A stretch of DNA of 64,000 nucleotides from Sporotomaculum syntrophicum (GCF_009932395.1 NZ_LSRS01000003.1:494043-558042); one strand, 5' to 3'. Positions 44,982 through 54,250 are shown, counted from the stretch's first letter. Numbers and translations: made by a program. Notes: a model not told the origin generated them from the sequence alone.

Positions 44982-46121
44982 ACGTATGATTCCAAACCAC
45001 TTTTAAAAAACCGTTTTAATCAATCTGAGTGGGCAGGTGCTTTCGGAGACCTGGGAACTTTGATACCCTTTGTAATTGGTTATATTACTGTAATGAATAT
45101 GAACCCCCTGGGTGTTCTGTTTACGTTGGGAATACTGTTAGTTATCGCCGGAGCTTATTATAAGACACCTATCCCGGTACAACCCATGAAGGCCATCGGC
45201 GGTGCAGCCATAACTCAATCTGCTATTACTTCGGGAATGGTGTGGGGGGCGGGCATATTTACAGGTTTATTCTGGTTAATCATGGGGGCAACCGGAGCGC
45301 TTAACCACATCTCTAGAATTTCATCGAAACCAGTTATTAGGGGAATTGTACTTGGACTCGGTCTTTCCTTTATCATGGAAGGAACCAGGATGATGAAAAC
45401 TGATTTCGCTATAGCTGTGATTGCACTGGTGATGACCTTTATCCTGCTCAGTAATAAGCGAGTTCCGGCCATGTTTGCTTTAATTGTTTTTGGTGTTGCG
45501 GTTGCTCTGGTTAAAAACCCCGGCTTAGTGCATGAATTAGCCGGTATCGAATTCGGTTTACAGTTACCCCGGATGACTTTAAGCGAGATGACCTGGAGCG
45601 ACTTCGTTAAAGGGACTCTTCTCCTTGGTATCCCCCAGATTCCTTTAACACTGGGCAATGCAGTAATCGCCGTAACGGCAGAGAATAACAGGTTGTTTCC
45701 TCAGCATCCCGTTACGGAAAAGAAGATAGCAATATCCCAGGGATTGTTAAATTTGTTTTCACCGTTGTTTGGCGGTATCCCCTTATGTCACGGAGCAGGA
45801 GGCATGGCAGGCCATGTTCGATTCGGCGCCCGCACCGGCGGGTCTACAATTATTTTAGGGTGTCATTTATTGATCGTGGCGCTTTGCTTAAGTGACTCGG
45901 TGCTCACACTTTTTAAAATATTTCCCACTAGTGTGCTTGGCGTAATTTTATTTTTTGCCGGATTGGAACTTGCTGTTTCAGCCAGGGACGTCGGTCCGGG
46001 AAAAAACGACTTTTATACCCTGCTGGTTACAGCCGGATTTTCCATTTGGAACATGGGTATCGGCTTTCTAGCCGGTCTGGTTATGCAGGAATGCTTCAAG
46101 AGGAAAATTTTTAAAGTTTAA
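44982..46121 (+). CDS. Molybdate/sulfate transporter of the MOT1 type; no standard start codon in frame
   Basis: A polytopic protein of about 380 residues with ten or so membrane helices. The hallmark sequences are FNQSEWAGAFGDLGTLIPF at the N-terminus and PVQPMKAIGGAAI and FGGIPLCHGAGGMAGHVRFG later, as in plant and bacterial MOT1 molybdate transporters. The reading frame is open from 44964, but no ATG, GTG or TTG occurs before TTG 45060, which would cut into the first helix. An ACG at 44982 lies nine bases after GGAAGGAG. An ATG at 44986 is out of frame and stops after six codons. Either ACG is used, or the 5' end carries an indel in the CTTTTAAAAAAC run. Confidence 0.75.
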   Translation, partial: TYDSKPLLKNRFNQSEWAGAFGDLGTLIPFVIGYITVMNMNPLGVLFTLGILLVIAGAYYKTPIPVQPMKAIGGAAITQSAITSGMVWGAGIFTGLFWLIMGATGALNHISRISSKPVIRGIVLGLGLSFIMEGTRMMKTDFAIAVIALVMTFILLSNKRVPAMFALIVFGVAVALVKNPGLVHELAGIEFGLQLPRMTLSEMTWSDFVKGTLLLGIPQIPLTLGNAVIAVTAENNRLFPQHPVTEKKIAISQGLLNLFSPLFGGIPLCHGAGGMAGHVRFGARTGGSTIILGCHLLIVALCLSDSVLTLFKIFPTSVLGVILFFAGLELAVSARDVGPGKNDFYTLLVTAGFSIWNMGIGFLAGLVMQECFKRKIFKV

Positions 46122-46128
46122 TTAAGAA

Positions 46129-46160
46129 AGCCATTAGCCACAATTACATGGTTAATGGCT
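46129..46160. terminator. Hairpin between convergent transporter and mop genes
   Basis: AGCCATTA (46129-46136) and TAATGGCT (46153-46160), with inner CCA/TGG, form a perfect stem. T-runs are weak on both strands. Confidence 0.5.
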
Positions 46161-46166
46161 ATCATG

Positions 46167-46388
46167 TTAGTGTTTAACAAAAACAACGTTAATTGCTTTG
46201 ACTAAAGCATTTACTTTATCGCCTTCGGAAAATCCTGCTTCTTCTAAGCTGTCTCGCGTCATCACGGACGTGAGCCGGATAGCATCATCACTTCACCCGC
46301 CAACTCACATGACTACCTGGGCCATTACATTATCAACTTTAATTTTTTCAACCTCGCCATTAATATTATTTCGCACGCCGGCTTCTAT
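46167..46388 (-). pseudogene. Molybdenum-pterin-binding (Mop) protein, disrupted
   Basis: Seventy-three codons of a Mop/molbindin domain: EAGVRNNINGEVEKIKVDNV at the start and LTSVMTRDSLEEAGFSEGDK, then VNALVKAINVVFVKH, at the end. Two in-frame TGA codons interrupt it, at 46305-46307 and 46293-46295. Shifting frame by one base at the first TGA and back before GATGAT restores a normal domain (MELAGEVDDAIRL), so two small indels explain the damage. Homologues' start Met is ATA here (46386-46388), eight bases after AAGGAGG. It is convergent with the molybdate transporter. Selenocysteine readthrough of TGA is a less likely reading. Confidence 0.75.
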
Positions 46389-46579
46389 GACAATCACCTC
46401 CTTAGCCGCAATGATTATAAACAAGCTCATAATAATATTTTCTACTGAAAATTTTATGGGTTTAGGGTACGAATTTTGATTGGAATATATACATCTAAAA
46501 TAAATTAACCGCCCTTATAGCAGGCGGCAGGCATAAGACAATTTTAATTTTACAGACATGAATTATATTTATATGTCAA

Positions 46580-47059
46580 TTATTCGGTTAACGTATAAAT
46601 TTCTCCTTTCGTAAAAGCCGGTCCAATTTCCAATATACCATAACTGGCAGCTAAACCAGCCGGAGGGCGCGAAGTGCTGCCCGGGTTGAATAAACACACA
46701 TTATTTTCACATATATTGGCCGGCACATGGGTATGCCCAAAAACCACCACTTGTACTTCCAATTCTTGCGCCCGGTAATTTAGAGACTGAAATGTGTGCT
46801 TGACCCGGTAGAAATGGCCGTGGGTGACCAAAATTTTGCATCCGCCCAGCTTAAGGATTAACTCATCCTGCCCCCGGCATTGTGCATCACAGTTGCCGGG
46901 CACAGCATAAACAGGCACTTCCAGCATTGAGCCGATACGCAATGCATCGCTATAATAGTCACCGGCATGGATTAATGCATCTATTTTCCCCATTTGCTTG
47001 ATTGCCTTTACAGCTATGCTAATTGAACCATGCGTATCGCTAATAACACCAACGCGCAC
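46580..47059 (-). CDS. Metallophosphoesterase, YfcE/MJ0936 family
   Basis: A 159-residue calcineurin-like phosphodiesterase. Metal ligands are visible in GVISDTHGS, ALIHAGDYY, PGNCDAQ, VTHGHFYRV and FGHTHVP. The family hydrolyses phosphodiesters in vitro. Start GTG 47057-47059 lies after GAAAGGGG; the longer frame adds 15 unrelated residues. Third gene of an rph-rdgB-yfcE operon, the order also found in Bacillus (rph-ysnA-ysnB). Confidence 0.9.
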   Translation of the reverse strand: MRVGVISDTHGSISIAVKAIKQMGKIDALIHAGDYYSDALRIGSMLEVPVYAVPGNCDAQCRGQDELILKLGGCKILVTHGHFYRVKHTFQSLNYRAQELEVQVVVFGHTHVPANICENNVCLFNPGSTSRPPAGLAASYGILEIGPAFTKGEIYTLTE

Positions 47060-47202
47060 GACATTTCCCCTTTCCAAGTACATTTTCCTTGGCCGGCTTA
47101 ACAACAGCTTCCAGCCTTAATAGTCCGCCCGGAGAAAGTACTGCTCGTTTGACCGGTTTAACCGGTTTGCCGGAGGAGTTCGAGATATAGCGGCGTTTAG
47201 TC

Positions 47203-47865
47203 TTATCTATTACCTTCACCCGCAGCAGCTAAAATAACTCTGACCTTTTGCAGCGCCTGTCCCCGGTGGCTGATCGAGTTTTTGGTAGCGCTGTCCAGCT
47301 CGGCAAATGTTTTACCATATCGAGGTATGAGAAATAAGGGGTCATAACCAAACCCGTTTTCCCCTCTTATCTGCTCAATAATAATACCTTCACAGGTTCC
47401 CCGGGTGGTGGCCACCTTTCCGTCGGGGGTAGCTATGGCCACCACACAACAAAAACGCGCTGTGCGTTTTTCTCGCGGTACACCGATGAGCAGCTGCAAT
47501 AGTTTTCGGTTATTGGCAGCGTCATCATGTTCCGGTCCGGCAAAGCGGGCCGAGTGCACCCCGGGAGCACCGGCCAGATAGTCTACTACTAGTCCGGAGT
47601 CGTCCGCCAGAGTAGTTGCTCCCAGAGCAGTTGCTACCACTTGAGCTTTTTTTATTGCATTGGCTTCAAAGGTATCGCCATCCTCAACTACTTCAGGCAC
47701 CCCGGGGAAACTTGCCATAGATACTATTTTAAAACCGGTACCCGATAACAACTGCTGCAATTCTCTCACCTTGCCCTCATTGCGGGTAGCCAAAACAATG
47801 GGGTCAGGCTTAAACTTTCTTAAACTAAGTATAATATCCTGATATTCAGATATATCCATGCTCAC
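47203..47865 (-). CDS. rdgB: XTP/dITP pyrophosphatase (RdgB/HAM1)
   Basis: A 220-residue house-cleaning enzyme that removes non-canonical purine NTPs. VLATRNEGKVREL, FEANAIKKAQ, LADDSGLVVDYL and GFGYDPLFLIP are diagnostic. It carries about 18 extra N-terminal residues compared with most homologues; the GTG start at 47865 follows AAAGGATG at good spacing, so the extension is likely real. It follows rph by 45 bp. Confidence 0.95.
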   Translation of the reverse strand: MSMDISEYQDIILSLRKFKPDPIVLATRNEGKVRELQQLLSGTGFKIVSMASFPGVPEVVEDGDTFEANAIKKAQVVATALGATTLADDSGLVVDYLAGAPGVHSARFAGPEHDDAANNRKLLQLLIGVPREKRTARFCCVVAIATPDGKVATTRGTCEGIIIEQIRGENGFGYDPLFLIPRYGKTFAELDSATKNSISHRGQALQKVRVILAAAGEGNR

Positions 47866-47910
47866 AGTTTATTCATCCTTTATCAATTTCGTGCAGCAAG
47901 TGACTTACCT

Positions 47911-48654
47911 TTAGTTGCCGATACAGCCGGCTACCGTACCTAGAACGCTTTTCTGGTATTCTATTAACTGCCTGATACCTGTATCGGCTAGATCCAGCAG
48001 CTGGTTAGTTTCACTTCTACTAAACGAGGCTTCTTCTCCAGTACCCTGAATCTCCACGAAGTGGCCTCCGCCGGTCATAACTATATTCATATCAACCTCA
48101 GCAACGGAATCCTCAGTATAGCAAAGGTCCAGCACCAGCTCGCCGTTGACCCTCCCCACGCTGGTGGCGGCAACGAAATCCTGCAAAGGCATTTTATCCA
48201 GCTTACCATTTAACACAAGGTAATAAAGGGCATCTGCCAGTGCTACAAAAGCACCGGTGATGGAAGCCGTACGGGTACCGCCATCTGCCTGGATAACATC
48301 ACAGTCAAGGGTAATGGTATACTCACCCAAGGCCTGCAAATCAGTAACCGACCGCAGAGCCCGGCCAATGAGGCGCTGTATTTCCAAAGAGCGACCGTTT
48401 TGTTTCCCCCGCACGGCATCCCGCATCATGCGCTGTCCCGTACTTCTGGGTAGCATACCATATTCGGCAGTAAGCCAGCCCCCCTTACCTTCCGCCTTGC
48501 GCCAGCCGGGCAGGCGCTCTTCAACTGTAGCAGTACAAATTACTTTAGTATCGCCCACCTCAATTAAAACTGATCCTTCGGCATGTTTGTTAACATTCCT
48601 GGTTATTATCACCGGTCTTAATTGATTATTTTTTCTTCCATCTGCTCTTTCCAT
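47911..48654 (-). CDS. rph: Ribonuclease PH
   Basis: A 247-residue phosphorolytic 3'-5' exoribonuclease for tRNA 3'-end maturation. [14 protein letters not shown] at the N-terminus and [19 protein letters not shown] (phosphate and metal site) are intact; the C-terminal [12 protein letters not shown] is typical. Start ATG has a GGAGGTC ribosome site. First gene of rph-rdgB-yfcE. gerM, which precedes rph in Bacillus, is here 5 kb away. Confidence 0.96.
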   Translation of the reverse strand: MERADGRKNNQLRPVIITRNVNKHAEGSVLIEVGDTKVICTATVEERLPGWRKAEGKGGWLTAEYGMLPRSTGQRMMRDAVRGKQNGRSLEIQRLIGRALRSVTDLQALGEYTITLDCDVIQADGGTRTASITGAFVALADALYYLVLNGKLDKMPLQDFVAATSVGRVNGELVLDLCYTEDSVAEVDMNIVMTGGGHFVEIQGTGEEASFSRSETNQLLDLADTGIRQLIEYQKSVLGTVAGCIGN

Positions 48655-48681
48655 TATTGACCTCCGATGTATTATGTATTA

Positions 48682-49497
48682 TTAAGGTAAGGTAAAAATC
48701 TTGTCCTGCGCCGCGGCAAAAACTGCACTCCCAAAGGCTTCCCCGGCCTCCGCCAGTAAATCATCCACATTGTATTCGGGCCAGAAGTGGGTCAGTACCA
48801 GCCGTGCTGCCCTGACCTGGCGGGCCAGTTCACCGGCCTGACCGGACGTCATATGAAGCCCGGCCATCTTGTCGGCATCTTTATTTAGTCCGCTGGCCTC
48901 GCAAAGCAGTAGATCGACATTGACGGCAGCTCTGCTTATTTCCGGCGTGGGGGCAGTGTCACTGGTAAAAAAGAGCGATTGCTTGCCCTGGCTGATCAGC
49001 ACCGCATAACCGGGCAGGACGTGCAGTATGGGTATGAAGTATAGGGTAAGCTCGTTAAGCTGGGCTGTTTTAGCCGGCACACTGCTCAGTGGGCTGCCGG
49101 GAATCAGTCCACCGGGCAGGGCAGCGGGCAGCTCGCTGGTGGGCAATTCTGCTATATTTATCACATCAAAAGCCTTGGTAAATCCTGACAGCTCCCGGTA
49201 TATTTCCGATGGTTCCGGTGGTATAAACAGTTTAATCTTATTCTCCATGCGGCCGTCACGCCTGGCCCCTTCAATAGCGTGACGCAGGCAGTGGATGTCG
49301 GCATAATGGTCCGGGTGGTAATGGGTAATTACTACCCCGTCCAGTTGCTTGTAATCAATATTTTTGGTTAACCGGGCAAAACTTCCATGACCGGCTTCCA
49401 GCATCAGTGCGGTGGAATCGTTTTTCAACAAGTAGCCTGAACAGGCTTCTTCCGGACGGGGATAGGGCGCCCAGCAACCCAGTACAGTTAATTGCAT
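48682..49497 (-). CDS. Metallo-beta-lactamase-fold hydrolase, RNase Z-like
   Basis: A 271-residue MBL-fold protein. The zinc motif is ITHYHPDHYADI, with further ligands in LHVLPG, FTSDTAPTPE and LTHFWPEY. It resembles the RNase Z/YciV-like branch but lacks the exosite arm of true tRNase Z. Start ATG 49495-49497 follows GGAG; the longer frame adds 85 residues of no homology. It is 27 bp upstream of rph on the same strand and may be in its operon. Substrate unknown. Confidence 0.85.
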   Translation of the reverse strand: MQLTVLGCWAPYPRPEEACSGYLLKNDSTALMLEAGHGSFARLTKNIDYKQLDGVVITHYHPDHYADIHCLRHAIEGARRDGRMENKIKLFIPPEPSEIYRELSGFTKAFDVINIAELPTSELPAALPGGLIPGSPLSSVPAKTAQLNELTLYFIPILHVLPGYAVLISQGKQSLFFTSDTAPTPEISRAAVNVDLLLCEASGLNKDADKMAGLHMTSGQAGELARQVRAARLVLTHFWPEYNVDDLLAEAGEAFGSAVFAAAQDKIFTLP

Positions 49498-49710
49498 GCA
49501 ATTCATCTCCATACATTTAACACATATTCTTTCCCACAGCATAATTATGTAATACAGCAAAAGCAAGTGGTTGGAACTCAGACCCACCATATTGTACCAC
49601 TTTTCCAACAGTTTTTGAAAATTATTTGTTTGGCATCGGTGACGGGCATTAGAAGCAGTTTGGGCCGGTTCAATGCAAATCTTTCGGCGGGAAGGTATTT
49701 TGGTATTATT

Positions 49711-49748
49711 AAAAGAAGAAGATGTTTCCTGGTTAGGAAACACCTTCT
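49711..49748 (-). terminator. Intrinsic terminator of the amidase gene
   Basis: AGAAGGTGTTTCCT and AGGAAACATCTTCT form a 13-bp stem with one mismatch. TCTTTTAATAA follows on the minus strand. Confidence 0.75.
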
Positions 49749-49758
49749 GCATATCATA

Positions 49759-52077
49759 CTAATTTGTTTGTCCAAAGTAATTATTAAGTGCCAGGGTGAG
49801 AGCTTCGGCCACTTTGACACGTGTCGATTCCTGCCTGAGCAATTTTTCCTCCTCGTAGTTGGATATAAAGGCTACCTCGGCCAGTACCGCCGGTACGGGG
49901 GAAGTGCGCAGTACCACAAAGTTGGCCTGCAGCACGCCCAGGCTGCGCCTGCCCAGCGTTTTAACCAATTCGGACTGGACAAGTCCGGCCAGACGCTGGT
50001 TGTCAGCCTGGTCTACACCTGCGGGGAACTCCCCGGAATCTCGGCGATAATAGGTACTGGTACCATTAAAGTCCCGGCTGACATTGGCATTAATATGGAT
50101 GCTTAAGAATACTTCGGCACCTTCCTGTTTAGCAATATCTGTGCGTTCGTATAAATCTACAAACTCGTCGCTGTCCCTGGTCATCACCACCCGGGCACCG
50201 TTTTCAATAAGCAATTGTGCCAGCTTGGTAGCAATATCCAGGGTGACATCTTTTTCCTGCAATCCAGTTGGCCCGATAGCGCCCGGGTCACGGCCGCCGT
50301 GTCCGGGATCAATAGCGATAATGCGCCCTCTTAAAAATTCACCCAATTCGGGCACGTATATATCCAGGTCAAGCTGCCGGCGATCATCTGAAAGTTTGTC
50401 CACGCTGACCACAACGTCGTTTAAATCAAATACCACTCGCACAACCGGTGTTTTTTCGTCTTCTAGTAACCCGGTACGCATCCTGGTCACAGCTTGGGTA
50501 TTTATCATAGACTCTTCCGGTAAATCACCTATATTCGTATTTTTCAGATCGATAACCAGCCTTTGGGGATTGCCAAGCATAAACATGTTATAGTTCAGTT
50601 CTCCGGCGGCTTTGATGGTGATCAGGGTATGAGTGTTTTCCTGACGCACTTCAATTTTTTCCAGATAAATGGCCTCTGTTTGACTGCTTGCATTACTCTG
50701 GTCAGTGTCCTCGGTTTCTACCGGTGGATCCCCCTGCGCCGGTGAGGCTTCGGCCTTTTCTACATCACCCAGCCAACCGGCTACCCAGCCGATTACACCG
50801 CCTTCCATACTGACCTTATACCAGTTGCCGGTTTGCTCCAGCACACCTAAGCGTTCACCACGGCTCACCTTACCGACGACATTGTGCTCTATGCCAGGTC
50901 CACCCCGGACATAAACATCATTATTGTTGATGACAAGATGTACTGTACTGTTGTCATTGCTATCCAAGCCACCGTCATTTGGAGTATTATTACTGCCGGT
51001 GCTGACAGAACTACTGTTCTGGGCCGGTGCACTTGGCTGTGCCCCCGCCACTTCGCTGACGCTGGCCAGCCAGCCTGCCAGCCAGGCTGTTTTACCATCG
51101 GGGAGTGATATTTTCAGCCACTGGCCGTTTACTTCGTTAACGGTGTATTTTTGGCCTTTATTCACCTGGCCGACTATACCATGTGATGTGCCGGGCCCCG
51201 AGCGCAGATTGACGTTAGCAGCGGTTATCGTGGCCTGCTTAATCTTAGCGCCGGCGCTTTCGGTATACCCTGTGGTACTGCTCTCAACCGGCTTTGCCTC
51301 GGTTACCGGCCGACTTACCGCCACCTCGCCGACGCTGGCCAGCCAGCCGGCCAGCCAGGCTGTTTTTCCTCCGGGGAGTGATATTTTCAGCCACTGGCCG
51401 TTTACCTCGTTAACGGTGTATTTTTGGCCTTTATTCACCTGGCCGACAATACCGTGGGACGTGCCGGGTCCCGAGCGCAGATTGGCGTTTGCAGCGGTTA
51501 TCGTGGCTTGCTTGACTGTGCCCGTATTGTTTTGGCTACCCGGCGAACCCTGCTGAACCGTATCTTGTTGACCGGAGGATTTTTGTACTTGCACCAGCCA
51601 GCCTGCCAACCAACCGGTAGTACCACTGGGCAGCTTAACTTTCACCCAGTCATTGGAAACCGTCAGCACCGGAAGTTTAGTATTTGCATTGACCTTGCTT
51701 ACCACCGGATAGCTTGTCCCCGGGCCACCGCGAACATTTACCGACTCGGACTTGACCACGGCGAAACTTGTTGGTGTATCGGCTACTGACTTGGCTTGAA
51801 CCAGCCAGCCGGCAATCCAGCCTTCGGTATTTCCTACTTTTATTTTGTACCAATCGCCGCGCTTATCAAGAGCCGTATACATCTGCCCTTTTTGTACACT
51901 GGCAACGATGGCGGTGTTGGTATCCGGCCCGCCACGCACGTTGACGTTGCTGCCGCTAACAGTCAGCTGGGTGGATGCGGGAAGAGCTGAGGGTGTAAGC
52001 AGTAGCCCGGCTATAAGCAGGCAGGAAATAATTAGTCCTTGTTTTATCTTCTTTTGCCAGTTACGATGCATTTCCAT
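49759..52077 (-). CDS. N-acetylmuramoyl-L-alanine amidase with five SH3b repeats and an AMIN domain
   Basis: A 772-residue exported cell-wall hydrolase. Residues 1-33 are a signal peptide. Five bacterial SH3 repeats follow (about 35-95, 105-165, 190-250, 283-345, 380-440), each ending in AGWL. An AMIN domain (about 475-570) carries VIDLKNTNI. The C-terminal Amidase_3 domain has the zinc ligands His (AIDPGHGGRDP), Glu (LYERTD) and His (SIHINAN) and catalytic Glu (AEVAFIS). It cleaves the Ala-MurNAc bond of peptidoglycan. SH3 units three and four are nearly identical. Monocistronic with its own terminator. Confidence 0.94.
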   Translation of the reverse strand: MEMHRNWQKKIKQGLIISCLLIAGLLLTPSALPASTQLTVSGSNVNVRGGPDTNTAIVASVQKGQMYTALDKRGDWYKIKVGNTEGWIAGWLVQAKSVADTPTSFAVVKSESVNVRGGPGTSYPVVSKVNANTKLPVLTVSNDWVKVKLPSGTTGWLAGWLVQVQKSSGQQDTVQQGSPGSQNNTGTVKQATITAANANLRSGPGTSHGIVGQVNKGQKYTVNEVNGQWLKISLPGGKTAWLAGWLASVGEVAVSRPVTEAKPVESSTTGYTESAGAKIKQATITAANVNLRSGPGTSHGIVGQVNKGQKYTVNEVNGQWLKISLPDGKTAWLAGWLASVSEVAGAQPSAPAQNSSSVSTGSNNTPNDGGLDSNDNSTVHLVINNNDVYVRGGPGIEHNVVGKVSRGERLGVLEQTGNWYKVSMEGGVIGWVAGWLGDVEKAEASPAQGDPPVETEDTDQSNASSQTEAIYLEKIEVRQENTHTLITIKAAGELNYNMFMLGNPQRLVIDLKNTNIGDLPEESMINTQAVTRMRTGLLEDEKTPVVRVVFDLNDVVVSVDKLSDDRRQLDLDIYVPELGEFLRGRIIAIDPGHGGRDPGAIGPTGLQEKDVTLDIATKLAQLLIENGARVVMTRDSDEFVDLYERTDIAKQEGAEVFLSIHINANVSRDFNGTSTYYRRDSGEFPAGVDQADNQRLAGLVQSELVKTLGRRSLGVLQANFVVLRTSPVPAVLAEVAFISNYEEEKLLRQESTRVKVAEALTLALNNYFGQTN
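51050..51243 (-). repeat. SH3b unit, copy A of a recent internal duplication
   Basis: This stretch is nearly identical to 51323-51516, offset by exactly 273 bp (91 codons). Copy A encodes SH3 unit four, with RSGPGTSHGIVGQVNKGQKY and LPDGKTAWLAGW. Confidence 0.85.
51323..51516 (-). repeat. SH3b unit, copy B of a recent internal duplication
   Basis: Partner of 51050-51243 in the same reading frame. It encodes SH3 unit three and differs by only a few bases. The other three SH3 units are far more diverged, so this pair is recent or is homogenised by conversion. Confidence 0.85.
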
Positions 52078-52295
52078 ACAAGTTTCCTCATTTCCAAAAT
52101 ATTATCTTTTTAGGATCTGATTCAACAAAAAGCTTTAAATACCTGTTTGGGATATCTGTTTATAAAGTGCTTAATTATGGATAACTTAAAGACGCATAAA
52201 AAAGTCGTTATGTTCCCAATTAGGTAAAAAAAATGGATAGTATGCCTGTTTCGGCTACATAATAAAAGTAATTAATAACAATGGGGGAATACGCT

Positions 52296-53408
52296 ATGGA
52301 TAAGCTAAAAGTGGGGATTATTGGCACGGGCCTGGCCTTTGAGCGGCTGCATTATCCCGCCTATCAGGAGCTGTCTGATAAATATGAAATCGTTGCCCTT
52401 TGCGATCCTGAGCCTGAGAATACCCGCCCCTGGGCTGAGCGGCTGGGATTGGGAGTTAATAATATCTACACGGATTATCGTCCCATGCTCTGGCGGGGTG
52501 ATATTAATGTGTTTGATATTATGGTGCCCATTGAAAATAATTTCCGGGTCACTGAGGACGTGGCCAGAGCTGTCGCCCACCAACACGGCCGGGCGATTAT
52601 ATGCGAAAAACCACTGGCGGCAAATTATGAACAGGCTAAGGCTCATGCTGAGCTGCCACGCCGCTATGGAGTGCCCATTATGATCGCCGAAAATTACCGT
52701 TATAGTGAGGAAATTAATATCATTCGTGATATGGTCAGGGAGAAGAGAATAGGTGAGCCTGTTTATTTCATTAATAACCGGGTGATTTGTTTCCCTGAGG
52801 AGATGCTGAAAAATGATTTTGCCCGGACGGAATGGCGCCAGCACCCGGTATTTGCAGGCGGAGTAATTATGGATTCCGGAGTACACGATGTAGCCGCCAT
52901 GCGACACATATTCGGCGCCATTGATAAACTCCAGGCCTTTGGGGTGCCCCAGCACGACGATTTTGCTCCCTATGCAGTACTTAATGTGAACCTGCGCTTT
53001 CACAGTGGTGTAACCGGACAGTTTAGTTTTTACAGCGCCGGCAAAGAAATGCAGCGCCCGCTGGTTGGACTGCGTATATTTGGCACTAGCGGCATGATTT
53101 ACCTCGAGGAAAGTGATTGCGGTACGATCAACGTATCATATAACGATGGACGGTCTGAACAAGTACGTTACCGCCCACAGCGTGGTTATTATAATGAGCT
53201 GCTGAACTTGTATAACGCTTTGACAGGTCGTGAAATAATATCCGTCACACCGGAAATGGAGTACGGTGACGTCAAAACGATTTTAGATATGCTGCGCTCG
53301 GCTAAGAACGGCAGCATTGTTGAGGTGGACAGCACTAGTAGTTATATCCCCGCTTACCGCCCCAACTACCAGCCTCAGTTTGAGTACCACCCGGTTACCT
53401 GGCATTAG
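52296..53408 (+). CDS. Gfo/Idh/MocA-family oxidoreductase
   Basis: A 370-residue NAD(P)-dependent dehydrogenase. The N-terminal Rossmann domain starts KVGIIGTGLAFERLHYPAY, and CEKPLAANYEQAKAHAE carries the usual EKP motif. The C-terminal alpha-beta domain has GGVIMDSGVHDVAAMRHIFG. The family oxidises or reduces sugars and sugar-like compounds. Start ATG 52296 lies after GGGGGAA. Single gene; substrate unknown. Confidence 0.88.
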   Translation: MDKLKVGIIGTGLAFERLHYPAYQELSDKYEIVALCDPEPENTRPWAERLGLGVNNIYTDYRPMLWRGDINVFDIMVPIENNFRVTEDVARAVAHQHGRAIICEKPLAANYEQAKAHAELPRRYGVPIMIAENYRYSEEINIIRDMVREKRIGEPVYFINNRVICFPEEMLKNDFARTEWRQHPVFAGGVIMDSGVHDVAAMRHIFGAIDKLQAFGVPQHDDFAPYAVLNVNLRFHSGVTGQFSFYSAGKEMQRPLVGLRIFGTSGMIYLEESDCGTINVSYNDGRSEQVRYRPQRGYYNELLNLYNALTGREIISVTPEMEYGDVKTILDMLRSAKNGSIVEVDSTSSYIPAYRPNYQPQFEYHPVTWH

Positions 53409-53429
53409 CGGTCAAAGCCCTGCTTCATT

Positions 53430-54098
53430 CTAGCTGCCGGCCCGGATCAGGTCACTATCGCGGGTCAGCGGTACGCTGACATCCAGGTGTCCGGCAATGG
53501 ATTCAACAATCGCTCCGTCTACCAGTATCTGCACTTGCTCGATGCTGCTGAACTGAGTTAATGTATTCACTATTGAATAAACGGTAGTATTTTCCGACCC
53601 TGACCCGCCACTGTGGTTGGCAACCAGCTCCCGGCTAAAATTTACGGTGCACAGCCCGTCCCGAATGTTTATATCCAGCAACCGGGTGCCGTCTGGTATG
53701 GTAGCGCTTAAACCCTGATTGCGTGGACCACAGCATAACTCATGTATAGCTTGCCTGGCTATACCGGCTGTTTTGTTTATGGTCCGCCGTTCGGCTTGTA
53801 AGTAACCGTCGGCATCAGCAAAGTAGAGCACAACTGTAGTAGTTGCTCCTTCAGCTGAATCAGAAGAAGAGGTTATTGCACTGCGCGCAGCCTGGTCTGA
53901 CGCGATGCTTGAGGTTGCCTCCTGTCCACTGGCGATTTTAACCGGTGCCTGATCGTTATCTGCTGTTTGGTTATCAACCGCATTATTTTGCGCCGGCGGT
54001 TGTTTGGCTGCGGTTTCTTGGTCACCAGCACAGCCCGAGGAATACATAACAACCAAAATCAGGGTCATGTAGATGAAGAATTTGATGGCTGCCTTCAT
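53430..54098 (-). CDS. GerMN-domain lipoprotein (GerM-like)
   Basis: A 222-residue lipoprotein. The signal peptide ends in a lipobox SSGC (Cys23 or so), then a low-complexity linker rich in Gln, Ala and Ser runs to about residue 95. One GerMN domain follows (VVLYFADADGYLQAERRTI ... IHELCCGPRNQGLSATIPDG ... VNFSRELVANHSGG). Bacillus GerM has two such domains and acts in spore engulfment and germination. Start ATG 54096-54098 follows GAGAGGGGG. Confidence 0.85.
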   Translation of the reverse strand: MKAAIKFFIYMTLILVVMYSSGCAGDQETAAKQPPAQNNAVDNQTADNDQAPVKIASGQEATSSIASDQAARSAITSSSDSAEGATTTVVLYFADADGYLQAERRTINKTAGIARQAIHELCCGPRNQGLSATIPDGTRLLDINIRDGLCTVNFSRELVANHSGGSGSENTTVYSIVNTLTQFSSIEQVQILVDGAIVESIAGHLDVSVPLTRDSDLIRAGS

Positions 54099-54250
54099 AT
54101 GCGGCCCCCTCTCATAAAGTTTGTCCATTTAAGTTTATGGGCTTGGTCACGGGTTTATGACAATAATTCGCAGTATGTGTTCAGTATTAAGAGCTACGTT
54201 AAGTTAATATTGTTAATTTACAAAGTTTATGTCTGACCCTGGAGGAAACT

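Noticed and set aside
44810..44995. Frames across the transporter leader, including one reading KYTIEDYENF like a Uma2 protein
   Set aside because: The plus frame has no start codon and similarity ends after ten residues; the minus frame has no ribosome site. The structured-leader reading fits better.
50924..51556. Plus-strand frame of 210 codons opposite the amidase
   Set aside because: It mirrors the SH3 repeats of the amidase on the other strand, has no ribosome site, and inherits its repeats from the real gene.
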